Positions 1-9,172 of a DNA stretch of 64,000 nucleotides are shown piece after piece (the stretch's first letter is position 1; each line of letters opens with the position of its first letter). Made by a program: the position numbers and the translations under genes. The notes below the pieces were generated by a model. The model made no database searches. It was not told where the DNA came from and saw only the letters and a list, made by a program, of their open reading frames with translations. Source of the DNA: Lucinisca nassula (lineage: Eukaryota > Mollusca > Bivalvia > Lucinida > Lucinidae); the NCBI GenBank assembly GCA_963580285.1, contig OY757024.1:123628045-123692044 (forward strand), written 5' to 3'.

Positions 1-216
1 TTCTGTAGGGTTAAAATGTAAAGGTGTTCTGTTGCACTTTTCACAAGGATGTGTATCAAATTCTATTCGGTAACCATTCTGTATAATGTCAAGAATGTAT
101 TTATCAGAAGTAATATTCTGCCAATTATCATAAAATAATGATATTTTACCAGCAATAAAGTTCTCAGGTGTGTTTATTAAAGTATTTAATAAAACACTTA
201 CTTCAGCATTCAACAT
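1..216 (-). CDS. DIRS-type reverse transcriptase ORF, N-terminal 72 codons (partial)
   Basis: The open frame starts at ATG 214-216, whose A is the last base of the ORF1 stop, and continues off the left edge. The translation contains FIAGKISLFYDNWQNITSDK followed by YILDIIQNGYRIEF. This is the conserved lead-in of DIRS RT/RNase H polyproteins (an AGKI/L..F..NW..IT.D pattern, then I..GY.IEF). A CEKC motif follows. The catalytic YxDD box and RNase H would lie left of the window. The TAATG overlap implies reinitiation or coupled translation, which is inference. The same frame is also open for a few codons upstream of this ATG (EQEERPPV), so a frameshift start cannot be excluded. Confidence 0.65.
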   Translation of the reverse strand, partial: MLNAEVSVLLNTLINTPENFIAGKISLFYDNWQNITSDKYILDIIQNGYRIEFDTHPCEKCNRTPLHFNPTE

Positions 217-1670
217 TACTGGTGGTCTTTCTTCTTGTTCTGTGGTTTTTGTGATCTCGACGACTGCTGTCGCCGGTTCTTTTTGTATAAAAAAGACTGA
301 GATGTGTGATTCTTGTAGTAAGCTCCAGTCTTATAATTCTTGTAGCTACTCCCTTTTTTATCATAGTCATAGGATGTAGATTTTGCTTTATCTGTCTTAT
401 ATTTAGAAATATTTTGTCCAACCTTTCTCATTTCATCCATAGTTTTAACCTGCTTTTCCAGGTCATCACCTAACAAATTCTCCGTTACAGGCGTTGAATC
501 ATTACAAAGTGGCTTATACTTGTCCGTCACAACCGACTTAATAAGTTGTCTTCTTAAGTTGGACATGTCCCTATGGGCATAAGCGAACATATGAAAAGCA
601 TCACTTGCAAGTTGGAAATGCTCTGTGTTGTCTGTGTTAAGCATTTTATCCATAAGGGTGACTAGAGGCACTAATCCTTGATTTATGTATTTCTGTGTAG
701 TTTGAAATGCTTTGTCCATTTCTTTTGTGGACCTGGCAATAGATGTAGTGTTCCAAAGTTCTTTATTAACTCGTGGAACTTTCAAAGCATCACAGTTTTC
801 AGGTCTATTATATTTTCCACACAAGCCTTTGGCTACAGTTCTGTCAATCTGTGATCTAACTCCAGAATTCACAACTTTAGACAAAGTGTCATCAACTTTG
901 GGACCCACTGCCTCCAGTATGTCAAATTCTTGTCCCATTTGCTGCAATAATTTCATATTGGAAGTACATGTAGGAGTACTTACAGAAGCCTTGTCCTTTT
1001 CTGTAGGCTGTGTTTGAGAATTTTCTCCTGTTTTTTCCGAATCTATCTTATTATGCTGGTCCGGATCAGAGTCACTATCCGATTCTGAATGAGAATATTC
1101 TTCCTCTGAATGCGCTGAACTGTCCATATCTGTGTCGGACATAGTGTGATACTTTCGTTTTCTTGAGCCGGTATCGTCATTAGTGGGTGGGGTACAACTC
1201 ACTTTGCTTGTTTTCCGTTTATTCTGTCTTTTTTCGACGATTTTGGCTAAATTATCTACCTTGCCCATTAAGGCATTGACTGTCTGCTGTTGTTGGTACA
1301 TTAACTGTTGATTTAATACCAGTTGCTGTTGATAGAACCTTATATTATTCACGGAATTTCCGAAATCGCTAATCACTTCCGGGTTTGCCTCATTTTCGAT
1401 GTGTTGTTCGTGGGCGATCCCATCATCCACTACGATGGTATTTGCCTCGTTCTGAGATGCCATGTGCTCGTCGGAACTACTTTGGCTGATGTAACAAATG
1501 TTACTGGGGGCCTCGAGAGGTTTCCCCTCAGCAACAAGTTGACCCGTCAAAATCCCGTACATTTCAGCTCTTGGGATACGGGCATTATCCTCAGCACTGT
1601 TCTGAACGCGGCTAACTGCCTTTGCATTCATTTGCTGTGGCACTATTTTCTCTGTAATTTTCTCCGCCAT
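216..1670 (-). CDS. DIRS-type ORF1 (Gag-like protein), intact
   Basis: This is a 484-aa open frame with no internal stop. The N-terminal third is Gln-rich (QQQLVLNQQLMYQQQQ near residues 114-129) and may form a coiled coil. A basic KRQNKRK stretch (about residue 147) precedes an acidic/Ser-rich linker (SHSESDSDSDPDQ). The core at about residues 240-400 contains GQEFDILEAVGPKVDD and LCGKYNRPENCDALKVPRVN, which match the conserved block of DIRS1-like ORF1 proteins. The C-terminus is Lys/Tyr/Ser-rich and basic (YKTDKAKSTSYDYDKKG, then KKNRRQQSSRSQ), plausibly binding RNA. The presumed role is packaging the retroelement RNA. The ATG at 1670 is the first in frame after an AT-rich leader. The stop TAA overlaps the next ORF's ATG as TAATG. 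Intactness suggests a fairly young copy. Confidence 0.72.
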   Translation of the reverse strand: MAEKITEKIVPQQMNAKAVSRVQNSAEDNARIPRAEMYGILTGQLVAEGKPLEAPSNICYISQSSSDEHMASQNEANTIVVDDGIAHEQHIENEANPEVISDFGNSVNNIRFYQQQLVLNQQLMYQQQQTVNALMGKVDNLAKIVEKRQNKRKTSKVSCTPPTNDDTGSRKRKYHTMSDTDMDSSAHSEEEYSHSESDSDSDPDQHNKIDSEKTGENSQTQPTEKDKASVSTPTCTSNMKLLQQMGQEFDILEAVGPKVDDTLSKVVNSGVRSQIDRTVAKGLCGKYNRPENCDALKVPRVNKELWNTTSIARSTKEMDKAFQTTQKYINQGLVPLVTLMDKMLNTDNTEHFQLASDAFHMFAYAHRDMSNLRRQLIKSVVTDKYKPLCNDSTPVTENLLGDDLEKQVKTMDEMRKVGQNISKYKTDKAKSTSYDYDKKGSSYKNYKTGAYYKNHTSQSFLYKKNRRQQSSRSQKPQNKKKDHQ

Positions 1671-1860
1671 TGTTATGGAACTTTTCTGGAATTATTCCAG
1701 CTATTGTCTCGGAATTTTCCCTTGTTCCTTCTACGATCGTAATAAATTTTTGCACATTTAAACACTCTCGATAAATCCACAATACCTGACACTAAATAAT
1801 TAAGTCATTCCTATCTGTAAACTAAGAATTTAACGATTATAATCCCCTAAAAAATTTTAA

Positions 1861-2013
1861 CGAAATTCGATGGAAGCGAAGTCTTTTGTTCTGAAGTTCA
1901 GAGGTTGCGAAGGTCATATGTTCACTCCTAGGACTCTCATTGGTGGATCGGTTCCAATAGAATGACATTTTTACTGACATTGTGTAACAGGTGACAAAAA
2001 TGCTACACACCTT
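1861..2013. other. Unassigned spacer next to the DIRS leader
   Basis: I see no recognisable gene. An open frame crosses 1837-2205 on the minus strand, but it runs through a tRNA-like sequence and shows no protein motif. Confidence 0.4.
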
Positions 2014-2090
2014 TGGCCCGGCCGGGGTTCGAACCCGGGCCGCCGGATTGATAAGCAAATCTTCCACGTTGCTGTAAAAGCCGGCTTGTA
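2014..2090 (-). repeat. tRNA-like sequence (probable SINE head)
   Basis: Read on the minus strand this ends GGCCCGGGTTCGAACC followed by CCGGCCGGGCC. That is a perfect Pol III B box (GGTTCGAAC) within a T-arm stem, preceded by an anticodon-arm-like stretch (CTTATCAATCCGG). No intact acceptor stem was seen, so this is a tRNA-derived SINE head rather than a tRNA gene. Confidence 0.5.
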
Positions 2091-2324
2091 TCGAAAGGCA
2101 GTACAAGTGTCCTATATACCTATACGCTATGACATTCTCCCCTTCCACATTGAAATTCGCCCTCGAATTTCTGGGAGTCCGAGAATCATGTGCAATGATA
2201 CTCAAGTAGTTCTAATGCACGAACCCTCAATTTTATTGGTTCTCTGCCTAGTTATCTGCTTAATGTATTGCATTAAACGGCCTGAAAACTCACTCCGGTA
2301 ATACACCCGTGCGACTTAGTGTAT

Positions 2325-2580
2325 TTTTCACATGTCCCAAATGGCTACTACTCTGATGAAAATCCGTGATATGTTTCTTATTTATACTGCAAACATAGGT
2401 TGTGGGGGCTCGTTAGAATCGTCTCAAGGAGGCGGCTCTAACGTGTACCCACAACCTATGTCTTATAGCAGATATAATAAAAAGTATGTTTATCCCCATA
2501 AAACACAGTTTTCTCTATATAAAGTAAGGGGTGTTCATTTCACGGACTTGTTCGCATTATGTCATGCCACATTTTCATGC
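2325..2580. mobile_element. MH hairpin MITE copy (diverged)
   Basis: The central hairpin at about 2393-2460 pairs ATAGGTTGTGGG with CCCACAACCTAT around GCTCGTTAGAATCG and GGCGGCTCTAACG. The same hairpin recurs at 16203, 52990, 58437 and 61127. The flanks include the conserved TGATGAAAATCCGTGATAT and a CCCCATAAAACACAG arm shared with the 16.2-kb copy. Confidence 0.6.
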
Positions 2581-2599
2581 CCAACATCCTAGTCTAACC

Positions 2600-3060
2600 A
2601 TTTGGGTCCGAAGTTTACGTTAGTCCTCTGTAACTCTAATTTCCCGGCAGTATACCCAGTCGTCTGCGAACAGTCTTATTTCTGAGTCAATGTCGGTGGA
2701 AATATGATTAATATACAGGCAGTATAACAGAGGACTAAGAACAGTCCCATTCGGGACCCAGACAAAACTGGAACACACTCCATATTTGTTTGTTTGATTT
2801 GAGGTTTAACGTCCCCGTCAACACTGTAAAGGTCATTTTGGAGACGTTGCTTCCAATTTTGTGGGACTTTTACTCGACATTGAAATGAAATGACATCTCA
2901 AGCCCTGTCGCCCAATGAAACCAATAGGGTTTATTAGCATGGACGGTCCGCCTCGCACCTCGGTTCCTGGACAGGCTTAGATCCTCACTCCATATACTCG
3001 CCATTAACTCATATTTGGTCCATATCATTTAAAACAAGAGCTGAAACTATAGGTGACCAA
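2600..3060 (-). pseudogene. LINE reverse-transcriptase fragment (CR1/L2-like), split by a SINE
   Basis: Minus-strand translation gives a block like VNGEYMECVPVLSG, then VPNGTVLSPLLY (the SGVPQG.VLGPLLF motif B of non-LTR RTs), INHISTDIDSEIRLFADD (motif C, FADD) and WVYCRE. A frameshift separates the first two blocks, and SINE-b at 2786-2995 interrupts them. A closely related, less damaged fragment lies at 30770-30975. Confidence 0.7.
2786..2995 (-). mobile_element. SINE-b, 5'-truncated, with 10-bp TSD
   Basis: Perfect TSD CACTCCATAT at 2776-2785 and 2996-3005. The insert begins with the minus-strand tail (TTGTTTGTTTGATTTGAGG) and stops within the CTTAGAGGATCTAAG region, so the head is missing. 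That is typical of truncated target-primed reverse transcription. It interrupts the LINE RT fragment. Confidence 0.85.
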
Positions 3061-3430
3061 TGCCCCCGTGGGAGCCAATTTCTGAGTTTTTGCAAAATTT
3101 CAAGGGGAGATAATTCAGCCAAAAATGAACCAGAGTTATGGCCCTTGGTCAGAATGGGCAAATACTATATGCCCCCCCCCCCCCCCCCCCCCAAATCAAA
3201 GATTCTCGGGGTGGGGGTGGCATAAAAACTTACTATTTTCAGTAGCAAAGAAAGGAATCTATAAATTCAAGAGTCTCCCCTCCCCAACAATGCCGAAACT
3301 AAATAAGTTGGGTTTCAGTTGTTCATAAGTGGGGGATGTGGTAAAAACGTTCTGGAAAGCCAGAATAAATGTGTTCACCCGTCCCCTTTGTCCAAGATTT
3401 TTACCCAACCCTTTAAATTCGCACGTGTAT
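3025..3430 (+). repeat. Pearl/Helitron-like left-end fragment with poly-C tract
   Basis: Begins AAAACAAGAGCTGAAACT, then AATGCCCCCGTGGGAG, then GAGTTATGGCCCTTGG. These phrases resemble the left ends of the tandem-core elements elsewhere in the window (compare GAGTTATGGCCCGGACAC at 38.4 kb). A run of about 22 C lies at 3171-3192. No terminal hairpin was seen, so this is a fragment. Confidence 0.4.
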
Positions 3431-3563
3431 AAGTTCGGAGATCATAATGAGAATCAAACAGGCATTAAAGCGTATATAACAGCAAAATGGATCGTTTTGA
3501 ATTAAAAACAGCATCATGTATCATGCCTTCGCTGGCGGATTAAAGAGTTTTATTTCAATTTAT

Positions 3564-3860
3564 TTCGCCCCCGCCCATCGGGGCTTGAGAAATAAATTGG
3601 GCTGCATGGTGCTTCCACGCAGAGCTGAATCTGACCACAAACGAGTACTTGTAAACCGCTTAGAAGGACTAAGCCTGCCCAGGAAAAGCGGTGTGAGCCA
3701 GATCGTCCAATGCATATAAGCCTTCTAGTTTCATTGCGCGGCAGGGCTTGAGATGTCATTTCATCTCAATGTCGGTTAAAAGTCCCACAGAATTGTAAGA
3801 AACGTCTCCAAAATGACCTAAATAGTGTTTGCGGGGACGTTCAATCCCAATTCAAACACA
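3564..3860 (+). mobile_element. SINE-b, full length (297 bp), with 13-bp TSD
   Basis: Perfect TSD TATTTCAATTTAT at 3551-3563 and 3861-3873. The head CGCCCCCGCCCATCGGGGC can form a short hairpin. The middle holds CTTAGAAGGACTAAGCCTGCCCAGG, and the tail GGGGACGTTCAATCCCAATTC ends in CAAACACA. I found no tRNA A/B boxes. This copy defines the family length. Confidence 0.88.
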
Positions 3861-3873
3861 TATTTCAATTTAT

Positions 3874-4396
3874 GAAGAATATAATCCGTGTTTGTTGTTC
3901 CCAAATTGTGCTGACTAACCGCGTTATGGTGTATCATAACCCGTGGTAAGGTGTACCCTAACAAAAAATCAACCATTGAACCATCCACGGATTCAGTGGG
4001 TATTGACATGAACTGGGGCTCAAGCAAATGCATCAATGGATGCTCTGAAATCGCAATAACATAAAAATCACAAAATCATGTGCACAAAAGATGTGTTACT
4101 GTCAAAAAACATTTACCCAAGTATGCTGGGGTTGGTGAAAACACACCAGACGAAAGAAAATTGTTTGTGTTTTCGTTAATAATGAACAGAATTCTCTGCA
4201 ACTGTATCAGTAAATGGTAATACCATTACTCTGCAGCTATGCAAAATAACCACCCAAAAAGATTAGGATCTGGGCTAAAATAAACCTTTTTCTTACCGAA
4301 AATACTTCTGTGACGTCATGATTTCTGTAGCGTTCGTTGTACTCTGTCGCGTTCGTTGTACTGCGGTAACCGGTGTGACATTTGGTTTTTGAAGGT
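3874..4396. other. Unassigned stretch
   Basis: I see no gene, known repeat or terminal structure. Open frames are short and lack motifs. Confidence 0.4.
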
Positions 4397-4906
4397 TTAA
4401 CCCGTATTCTGATATTCACGACAACCCTACCTTTGCAAACAGTGTAGATCCAGATCAGATGGTCCATCTGATAAGGAACTACACTGTTTGTTATGTAGTT
4501 TGTCAACTGATATAAAGTAATTTTATTGCTTTATGGCAAGCAATGGGTATTTTGTGTGTTTGTATTGGTGTTTAACAGCCCAGTCAACACTATTTAAGGT
4601 CATTTTTGACCAGGTCAGTTTACCTATCCACACTTTTCCTGGGCAGGCTTATATGTAAGCGGTTAACCAGTACAGTGCCCATTCTTTCGCCAGAAACTGA
4701 CAACTGCCCTTCTTGAATCAGCGGAAGGGAGAGAATGACCGTAGAAAAGATTTCATGACCAATCTCCACGAAAGAATGTTGCCGACCCCCGCAGGTAAAG
4801 AACCAGCGTCCTCCTGATCACCAGTCAGATGCGCATCTGACTGAGCTTCTGAGGCCGGCAGCAATGGGTGTGGCTAAATAGATTTATTCAGCAAGTTAAG
4901 GGTTAA
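4397..4906. mobile_element. FB-A foldback MITE split by a SINE-a
   Basis: Left end TTTAACCCGTATTCTG; core CAAACAGTGTAGATCC with its inverted arm ACTACACTGTTTG; right end CAGCAAGTTAAGGGTTAA. SINE-a at 4549-4859 interrupts the right arm between two copies of AGCAATGGGT. The right TTAA (4903-4906) is shared with the next FB-A copy. Confidence 0.8.
4549..4859 (-). mobile_element. SINE-a (tRNA-derived) with 10-bp TSD
   Basis: Perfect TSD AGCAATGGGT at 4539-4548 and 4860-4869. On the minus strand the head has a degenerate A box (CTCAGTCAGATGCGC), an anticodon-like arm (CTGACTGGTGATCAGG) and a damaged B box. The body contains TTCAAGAAGGGCAGTTGTCAG, and the tail contains GACTGGGCTGTTAAACACC. Length 311 bp. 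Confidence 0.85.
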
Positions 4907-5115
4907 CCCTTATCTTGCTGTTCACGACAACCCCTATCTTTGGAAACAGTGTAGATCCAGATCAGATGGCTTCTGAAGAAGCCATCTGATCAGGATCTAC
5001 ACTGTTTGACGTTCAATTTATGAATTTATAGGAATAAATTTCATCGAGTAATCTGATTGGTTTAAAATCAGAAATGGGTGTGGCTAAACTGAATATTCAG
5101 CAAGAGAAGGGTTAA
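4903..5115. mobile_element. FB-A foldback MITE, complete (213 bp)
   Basis: Ends are TTAACCCTTATCTTGCTG and CAGCAAGAGAAGGGTTAA. The core is a near-perfect palindrome from AAACAGTGTAGATCCAGATC to its inverse GATCAGGATCTACACTGTTT, turning at GGCTTCTGAAGAAGCC. TTAA at both ends suggests a TTAA target site as used by piggyBac-like transposases. This is my reference copy. Confidence 0.88.
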
Positions 5116-5312
5116 AAGTTGAAAAGGTATCCCTTGGTCATCCCTTTTATACCTCCTATTAACCCTGAGTGGACTCTTCCATGGCCATATGTTGGACAAG
5201 TCTATTTGTCATAAGGGTTCTCAGGTCTATTCTTTCGTTCTTTCGTTAAGGGGAACTGATATTTTCAAGGGAATTAACTCTTGTAAAAAATATTTTTCTA
5301 TCACTGTCAATT

Positions 5313-5581
5313 TGGTTTGGTTTGGAGTTCAATGGCCCAGACAACACTTTAGGTCATGACGGGCAAATCAGTTTACCTAACCACACCTTTCCTAGGCAGA
5401 GTTAAGCAGTACAGAGCACATCTTTTGCCAGAAACTGACAACTGCCCTTCTTGAATCAGCGTATAAAGGGAACAACCATTGCATGCTCAATCCCCACAAA
5501 AAATGTTATCAGACCTGGTGGGGGTCGAACCTTAAACCTGATCACCAGTCAGACATGCATCAAACTGAGCCCTGGGGCCAG
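5313..5581 (-). mobile_element. SINE-a, decayed copy
   Basis: Minus-strand order: damaged tRNA-like head (CTGACTGGTGATCAGG), GAATCAAGAAGGGCAGTTGTC, AACTGATTTGCCC, and a tail ending at GGAGTTCAATGGCCC (compare GGGCTGTTAAACTCC). No clear TSD. Confidence 0.7.
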
Positions 5582-5639
5582 CTATAAGGGGTCTAACTCT
5601 AAAAGAAAGCATCTGCTCCTAGGGAGCAAATTCTTTCCT

Positions 5640-5852
5640 TTAACCCTTGTTCTGCTGAATATTCATATATGCCACACCCACTACCGATTATCAACCAATC
5701 AGATTACTTGATGCAAATTATTGCAACAAATTCACAATCTGAATGGCAAACAATGTAGATCCTGATCAGATGGCTTCGTCAGAAGCCATCTGATCTGGAT
5801 CTACATTGTTTCAAAGATAAGGCATATCCGGGATTAGCAGGACAAGGGTTAA
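5640..5852. mobile_element. FB-A foldback MITE, inverted orientation (213 bp)
   Basis: TTAACCCTTGTTCTGCTG to AGCAGGACAAGGGTTAA. The AT-rich arm (CACACCCACTACCGATTATC) lies on the left here, so it is reversed relative to the copy at 4903. The core palindrome from GGCAAACAATGTAGATCCTG to CTACATTGTTTC is intact. Confidence 0.85.
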
Positions 5853-5962
5853 GAGTGGACCCTTGCAGAAGGAGCTATACATGGGAAAACAAACAGGAAG
5901 TCAGAAAGAGTGGGTTCCCTTGTGAAAATTGTAGAATAAATTCATAGATGTAACTGGACACC

Positions 5963-6193
5963 TGAACCCATTGTATGCGGGGGAAACTCCTAAAGGGGTA
6001 CTTGGCAAACAGTGCAGGCCCAGATCGGATGCTGCAGAATGCAGCGTCTGATCAGGGCCTGCACTATTTGCTAATAGAATTTTCCATCAAAAATAGAACA
6101 AAAATGAAACAATAGACCTGACACCCCTTATATGACAAATGGACTTGTCGTACATATAGCAATGGAAGGATCCACTAGTATACAATGGGTTAA
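5963..6193. mobile_element. FB-C foldback MITE (231 bp)
   Basis: Ends TGAACCCATTGTATGCGG and TATACAATGGGTTAA. Core GGCAAACAGTGCAGGCCCAG with inverted GGGCCTGCACTATTTGC. Its right TTAA is also the left TTAA of the next FB-A copy, so the two are fused head to tail. Confidence 0.8.
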
Positions 6194-6390
6194 CCCTTAT
6201 TTTGCTGTTCACAACAACCCGTATCTTTGCAAACAGTGCAGATCCAAAGAAGAAGCCATCTGATCAGGATCTACACTGTTTGACATTCAATTTATGAATT
6301 TGTAGGAATAAATTACATCAAGTTATTTGATTGGTTCAAAAGTCAGAAATGGGTGTGGCTAAATTGAATATTCAGCAAGAGAAGGGTTAA
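6190..6390. mobile_element. FB-A foldback MITE (201 bp)
   Basis: TTAACCCTTATTTTGCTG to CAGCAAGAGAAGGGTTAA. The left core arm carries a small deletion (CAGATCCAAAGAAGAAGCC), so the palindrome is asymmetric. Confidence 0.82.
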
Positions 6391-6502
6391 TTGCATTTTG
6401 TCTGAAGCTACTACTTTAACCCATATCTGGATCTTCACTGTTTGTCATGCAGTTTGTGAATTGAATGAATATAGATCAAGTAAGCTGACTGGCTGATAAT
6501 GT

Positions 6503-6719
6503 GACAACCCATTTTGTACCGGAAACAGTTGGCAAACAGGGCAGGCCCATATCAGAAGCTACAGAATGTGGCATCTGATCAGTGAAAACACTGTTTGCAA
6601 AATTTTCGACCAATTTCCAAATAGTTTTTGAAGAAAACTCAACCCAACACCCCTAAATTTTGAAATGGACTCCTGCTATATATAAGGTGGAAGATTCCAT
6701 TGGGTACAAAAAAGGGTTA
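6503..6719. mobile_element. FB-B foldback MITE
   Basis: Ends GACAACCCATTTTGTACCGG and GGGTACAAAAAAGGGTTAA. Core TTGGCAAACAGGGCAGGCCC to CACTGTTTGCAAAATTTTC. The spacer includes CACCCCTAAATTTTGAAATG, diagnostic of FB-B copies at 13.6, 15.7, 22.9 and 29.0 kb. Confidence 0.78.
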
Positions 6720-6770
6720 AAATATATTCTGCAGCATAAGCCCGCTGAATTAACAAGAATTCCGCAGAAG

Positions 6771-8492
6771 GCGGCGTCGCACCTGCTGGGGGCAAAAGTC
6801 ATAGAAGCCACGATCAGAATGTTGTTATTGATTAAAAAAATTTCATAGCAGTTGATAGTTGATGTAAAATGTGTCGAAATCACTGGATCAAAAATATAGG
6901 CCATGGTCACCAGGTCAAGGTAAGTGCCAAATCAGTAAAATGAGGAGAAGTACTATGCTAAGTTTGGTGGCTGTAGGCAATTTATTTTAGGACATATTGA
7001 ACATTGGCGTAAAAGTCGCTGGAGTGCATAATATAGGTTAAGGTCACTAGGTCAAGGTACCCACAGAGTAGGTAAATGTAGGAGAAGCACTATGCCAGGT
7101 TTGGTGGTTGTAGGCCTTATAGTTAAGAAAATATGGAATGTCAACCTAAAATGTGTTAAAGTCAGTGGAGTGCAAAAAATAGGTCAAGGTCACCAAGTTG
7201 AGGTACCTGCATAGTCAGTACATCTAGGAGAACCACTATGCAAGATTTGGTGGTTGCAGGCCTTTTATTTGAGAAGATCTGGAACATTGACGCAAATTTT
7301 GTCAAAGTCAATGGAGCGTAAAATATAGGTCAAGGTCACCTGGTCAAGGTACCTGCAGAATCAGTACATCCAGGAGCAGCATTATGCAAGGTTTGATGGT
7401 TGTAGGCCTTTTATTTGCAGAGATCTGGAACTTCGACATAAAAATTTGTCAAAGTTGCTGGAGCGTAAAATATAGGTCAAGGTCACCAGGTCAAGGTACC
7501 TGCAGAGTCAGTACATCTAGGAGAAGCACTATGCAAGATTAGATGGTTGTGGGCCTTTTATTTGAGGAGATCTGGAACTGCGACGTAAAATGTGTCAAAG
7601 TCAGTGGAGCGTAAAATATAGGTCAAAGTCACCTTGTCAAGGTACCTGCAGAGTCAATACATCTAGGAGAAACACTATTCAAGATTTTATTGGTGTAGGC
7701 CTTTTATTTGGGAAGATCTGGAACATTGACGTAATTTGTGTCAAACTCACTGAAGCGTATAATATAGGTCAAGGTCACTGGGTCAAGGTGCTTGCCTAGT
7801 CAGGAGCTCAGGGTGATGTTTCATGAAAGGTTTGATGGTTGTTTAGTCTTATAGTTGATTACAATACAAACTTCAACGTAAATGTCAAACTTCGACGTAA
7901 TGGTAAAAGTCACTGGAGAGCAAAATATAGGTCAAATTCACCAGGTCAAGGTGCTTACAAAGTGAGAAGGTCTATGAGATGTTTCATGTAAGGTTTGATG
8001 GTAGCTGAGGTTTATAAAATAAAAACTTTGACGTAAATGTCGAACTATGACGTAAATGTCGAACTTCAACGTAATGGTCAAAGTCACTGGAGCGCAAAAT
8101 ATAGGTCAAAGTCACCAGGTCAAGGTGCTTACAAAGTGAGAAGGTCTATGAGATGTTTCATGTAAGGTTTGATGGTAGATGAGGTTTGTAGTTGACTTAA
8201 ATAAAAACTTCGACATAAATGTTGAAGTTATGTCGAACTTCGACATAAAGATCAAAGTCACTGGAGCGAAAAATATAGGTCAAAGTCACTAGGTCAATGT
8301 GCCTACAAAGTCAGAAGGTCTGAGAGATGTTTCATATAAGGTTTGATGGTAGATTAGGTTTGTAGTTGACTTTAATAAAAACTTTGACATAAATGTCGAA
8401 CTTCGACATAAATGTGACAGACGGACGCACGGACGAACGGACGGAAAAGTTGACGCCTATGTCGCACCCCGCTACAAGCAGGTGCGACAAAT
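6771..8492 (+). mobile_element. Pearl-type (Helitron-like, non-autonomous) element with AGGTCA-rich tandem core
   Basis: About nine core units. The phrase ATAGGTCAAGGTCAC recurs at about 7181, 7327, 7474, 7620, 7766, 7929, 8103 and 8277, giving periods of 146-147 bp and later 163-174 bp. The array is followed by a GACGGACGCACGGACG microsatellite and the end hairpin GTCGCACC...GGTGCGAC at about 8462-8489. The left end has GTCGCACCTGCTGGGGG, inverted relative to AAGCAGGTGCGAC at the right end. Layout (left flank, tandem core, ACGG microsatellite, hairpin) matches bivalve pearl elements, which I know are Helitron-related. Confidence 0.7.
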
Positions 8493-8547
8493 ACAATTTC
8501 TGACTATCAACGAATCACATATCTTGATATGTTTTCATTTAAATTCG

Positions 8548-8830
8548 CTTGAAGATATAGATGGGCTGCATGATGCTTCCACGCAGAGCTGAAACCGACC
8601 CAACCACAAGTACTGGTAAACCTCTTAGAGGATCTAAGCCTACCCAGGCAATGAGGTGCGAGCCGGCCCATCCATGCTTATAAACCCTATTGGTTTCATT
8701 GGGCGGCAGCACTTGAGATGACATTTCATCTCAATGTCCGGTAAAAGTCCCACAAAATTGGAAGCAACATCTCCAAAATGACCATTACAGTGTTGACGGG
8801 GAGGTTAAATTCAAATCGAACGAACGATCT
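8548..8830 (+). mobile_element. SINE-b with 10-bp TSD
   Basis: TSD TTTAAATTCG at 8538-8547 and 8831-8840. It lacks the first ~15 bases of the head (begins CTTGAAGATATAGATGGGC). The middle is CTTAGAGGATCTAAGCC and the tail GGGGAGGTTAAATTC. Confidence 0.82.
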
Positions 8831-8871
8831 TTTAAATTCGCAAAGTGTATGACAAATGGTTTTTGTTTGTT

Positions 8872-9172
8872 TTGTTTGTTTGTTCGATTTGAGGTTTAAC
8901 ATCCCCGTCAACACTGTATAGGTCATTTTGGAGACGTTGACTGCCAATTTTGTGGGATTTTTACTCGACCTTGAGATGAAACGACAGCTCAAGCCCCATC
9001 ACCCAATGAAACCAAAAGAGTTTATAAGCATGGATGGTCCCACTCGCGCCACTTTTCCTGGGCAGGCTTAGATCCTCTAAGTGGTTTACCAGTACTCATG
9101 TGCGATTGGTTTCAGCTCTGCGTGGAAGCATCATGCAGCCCATCTATTTCTTCAAGCCCCGATTGGCGGGGG
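8872..9172 (-). mobile_element. SINE-b, near full length
   Basis: Starts with tail TTTGTTTGTTCGATTTGAGG and ends with head GCCCCGATTGGCGGGGGC. It sits tail-to-tail with the copy at 8548, so together they form a ~600-bp inverted repeat. No clean TSD. Confidence 0.75.

Larger units (their letters stand above)
1..1860 (-). mobile_element. DIRS-like retrotransposon, 5' part (runs off left edge)
   Basis: Minus-strand element. A Gag-like ORF1 (216-1670) is followed immediately by the start of an RT ORF (216 to the left edge). The leader right of ORF1 (1671-about 1860) is AT-rich and noncoding. DIRS elements use a tyrosine recombinase rather than an integrase, but that part and the terminal repeats lie outside the window or were not recognised, so the right boundary is approximate. 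Assignment rests on ORF order and on resemblance of both proteins to DIRS1-type ORFs of aquatic invertebrates, as I know them. Confidence 0.7.

Noticed and set aside
1837..2205. 122-aa minus ORF
   Set aside because: Runs through the tRNA-like SINE head and non-coding flank, with no motif.
7590..7799. ORF inside the 146-bp pearl array
   Set aside because: Repeat product; neighbouring units do not keep the frame.
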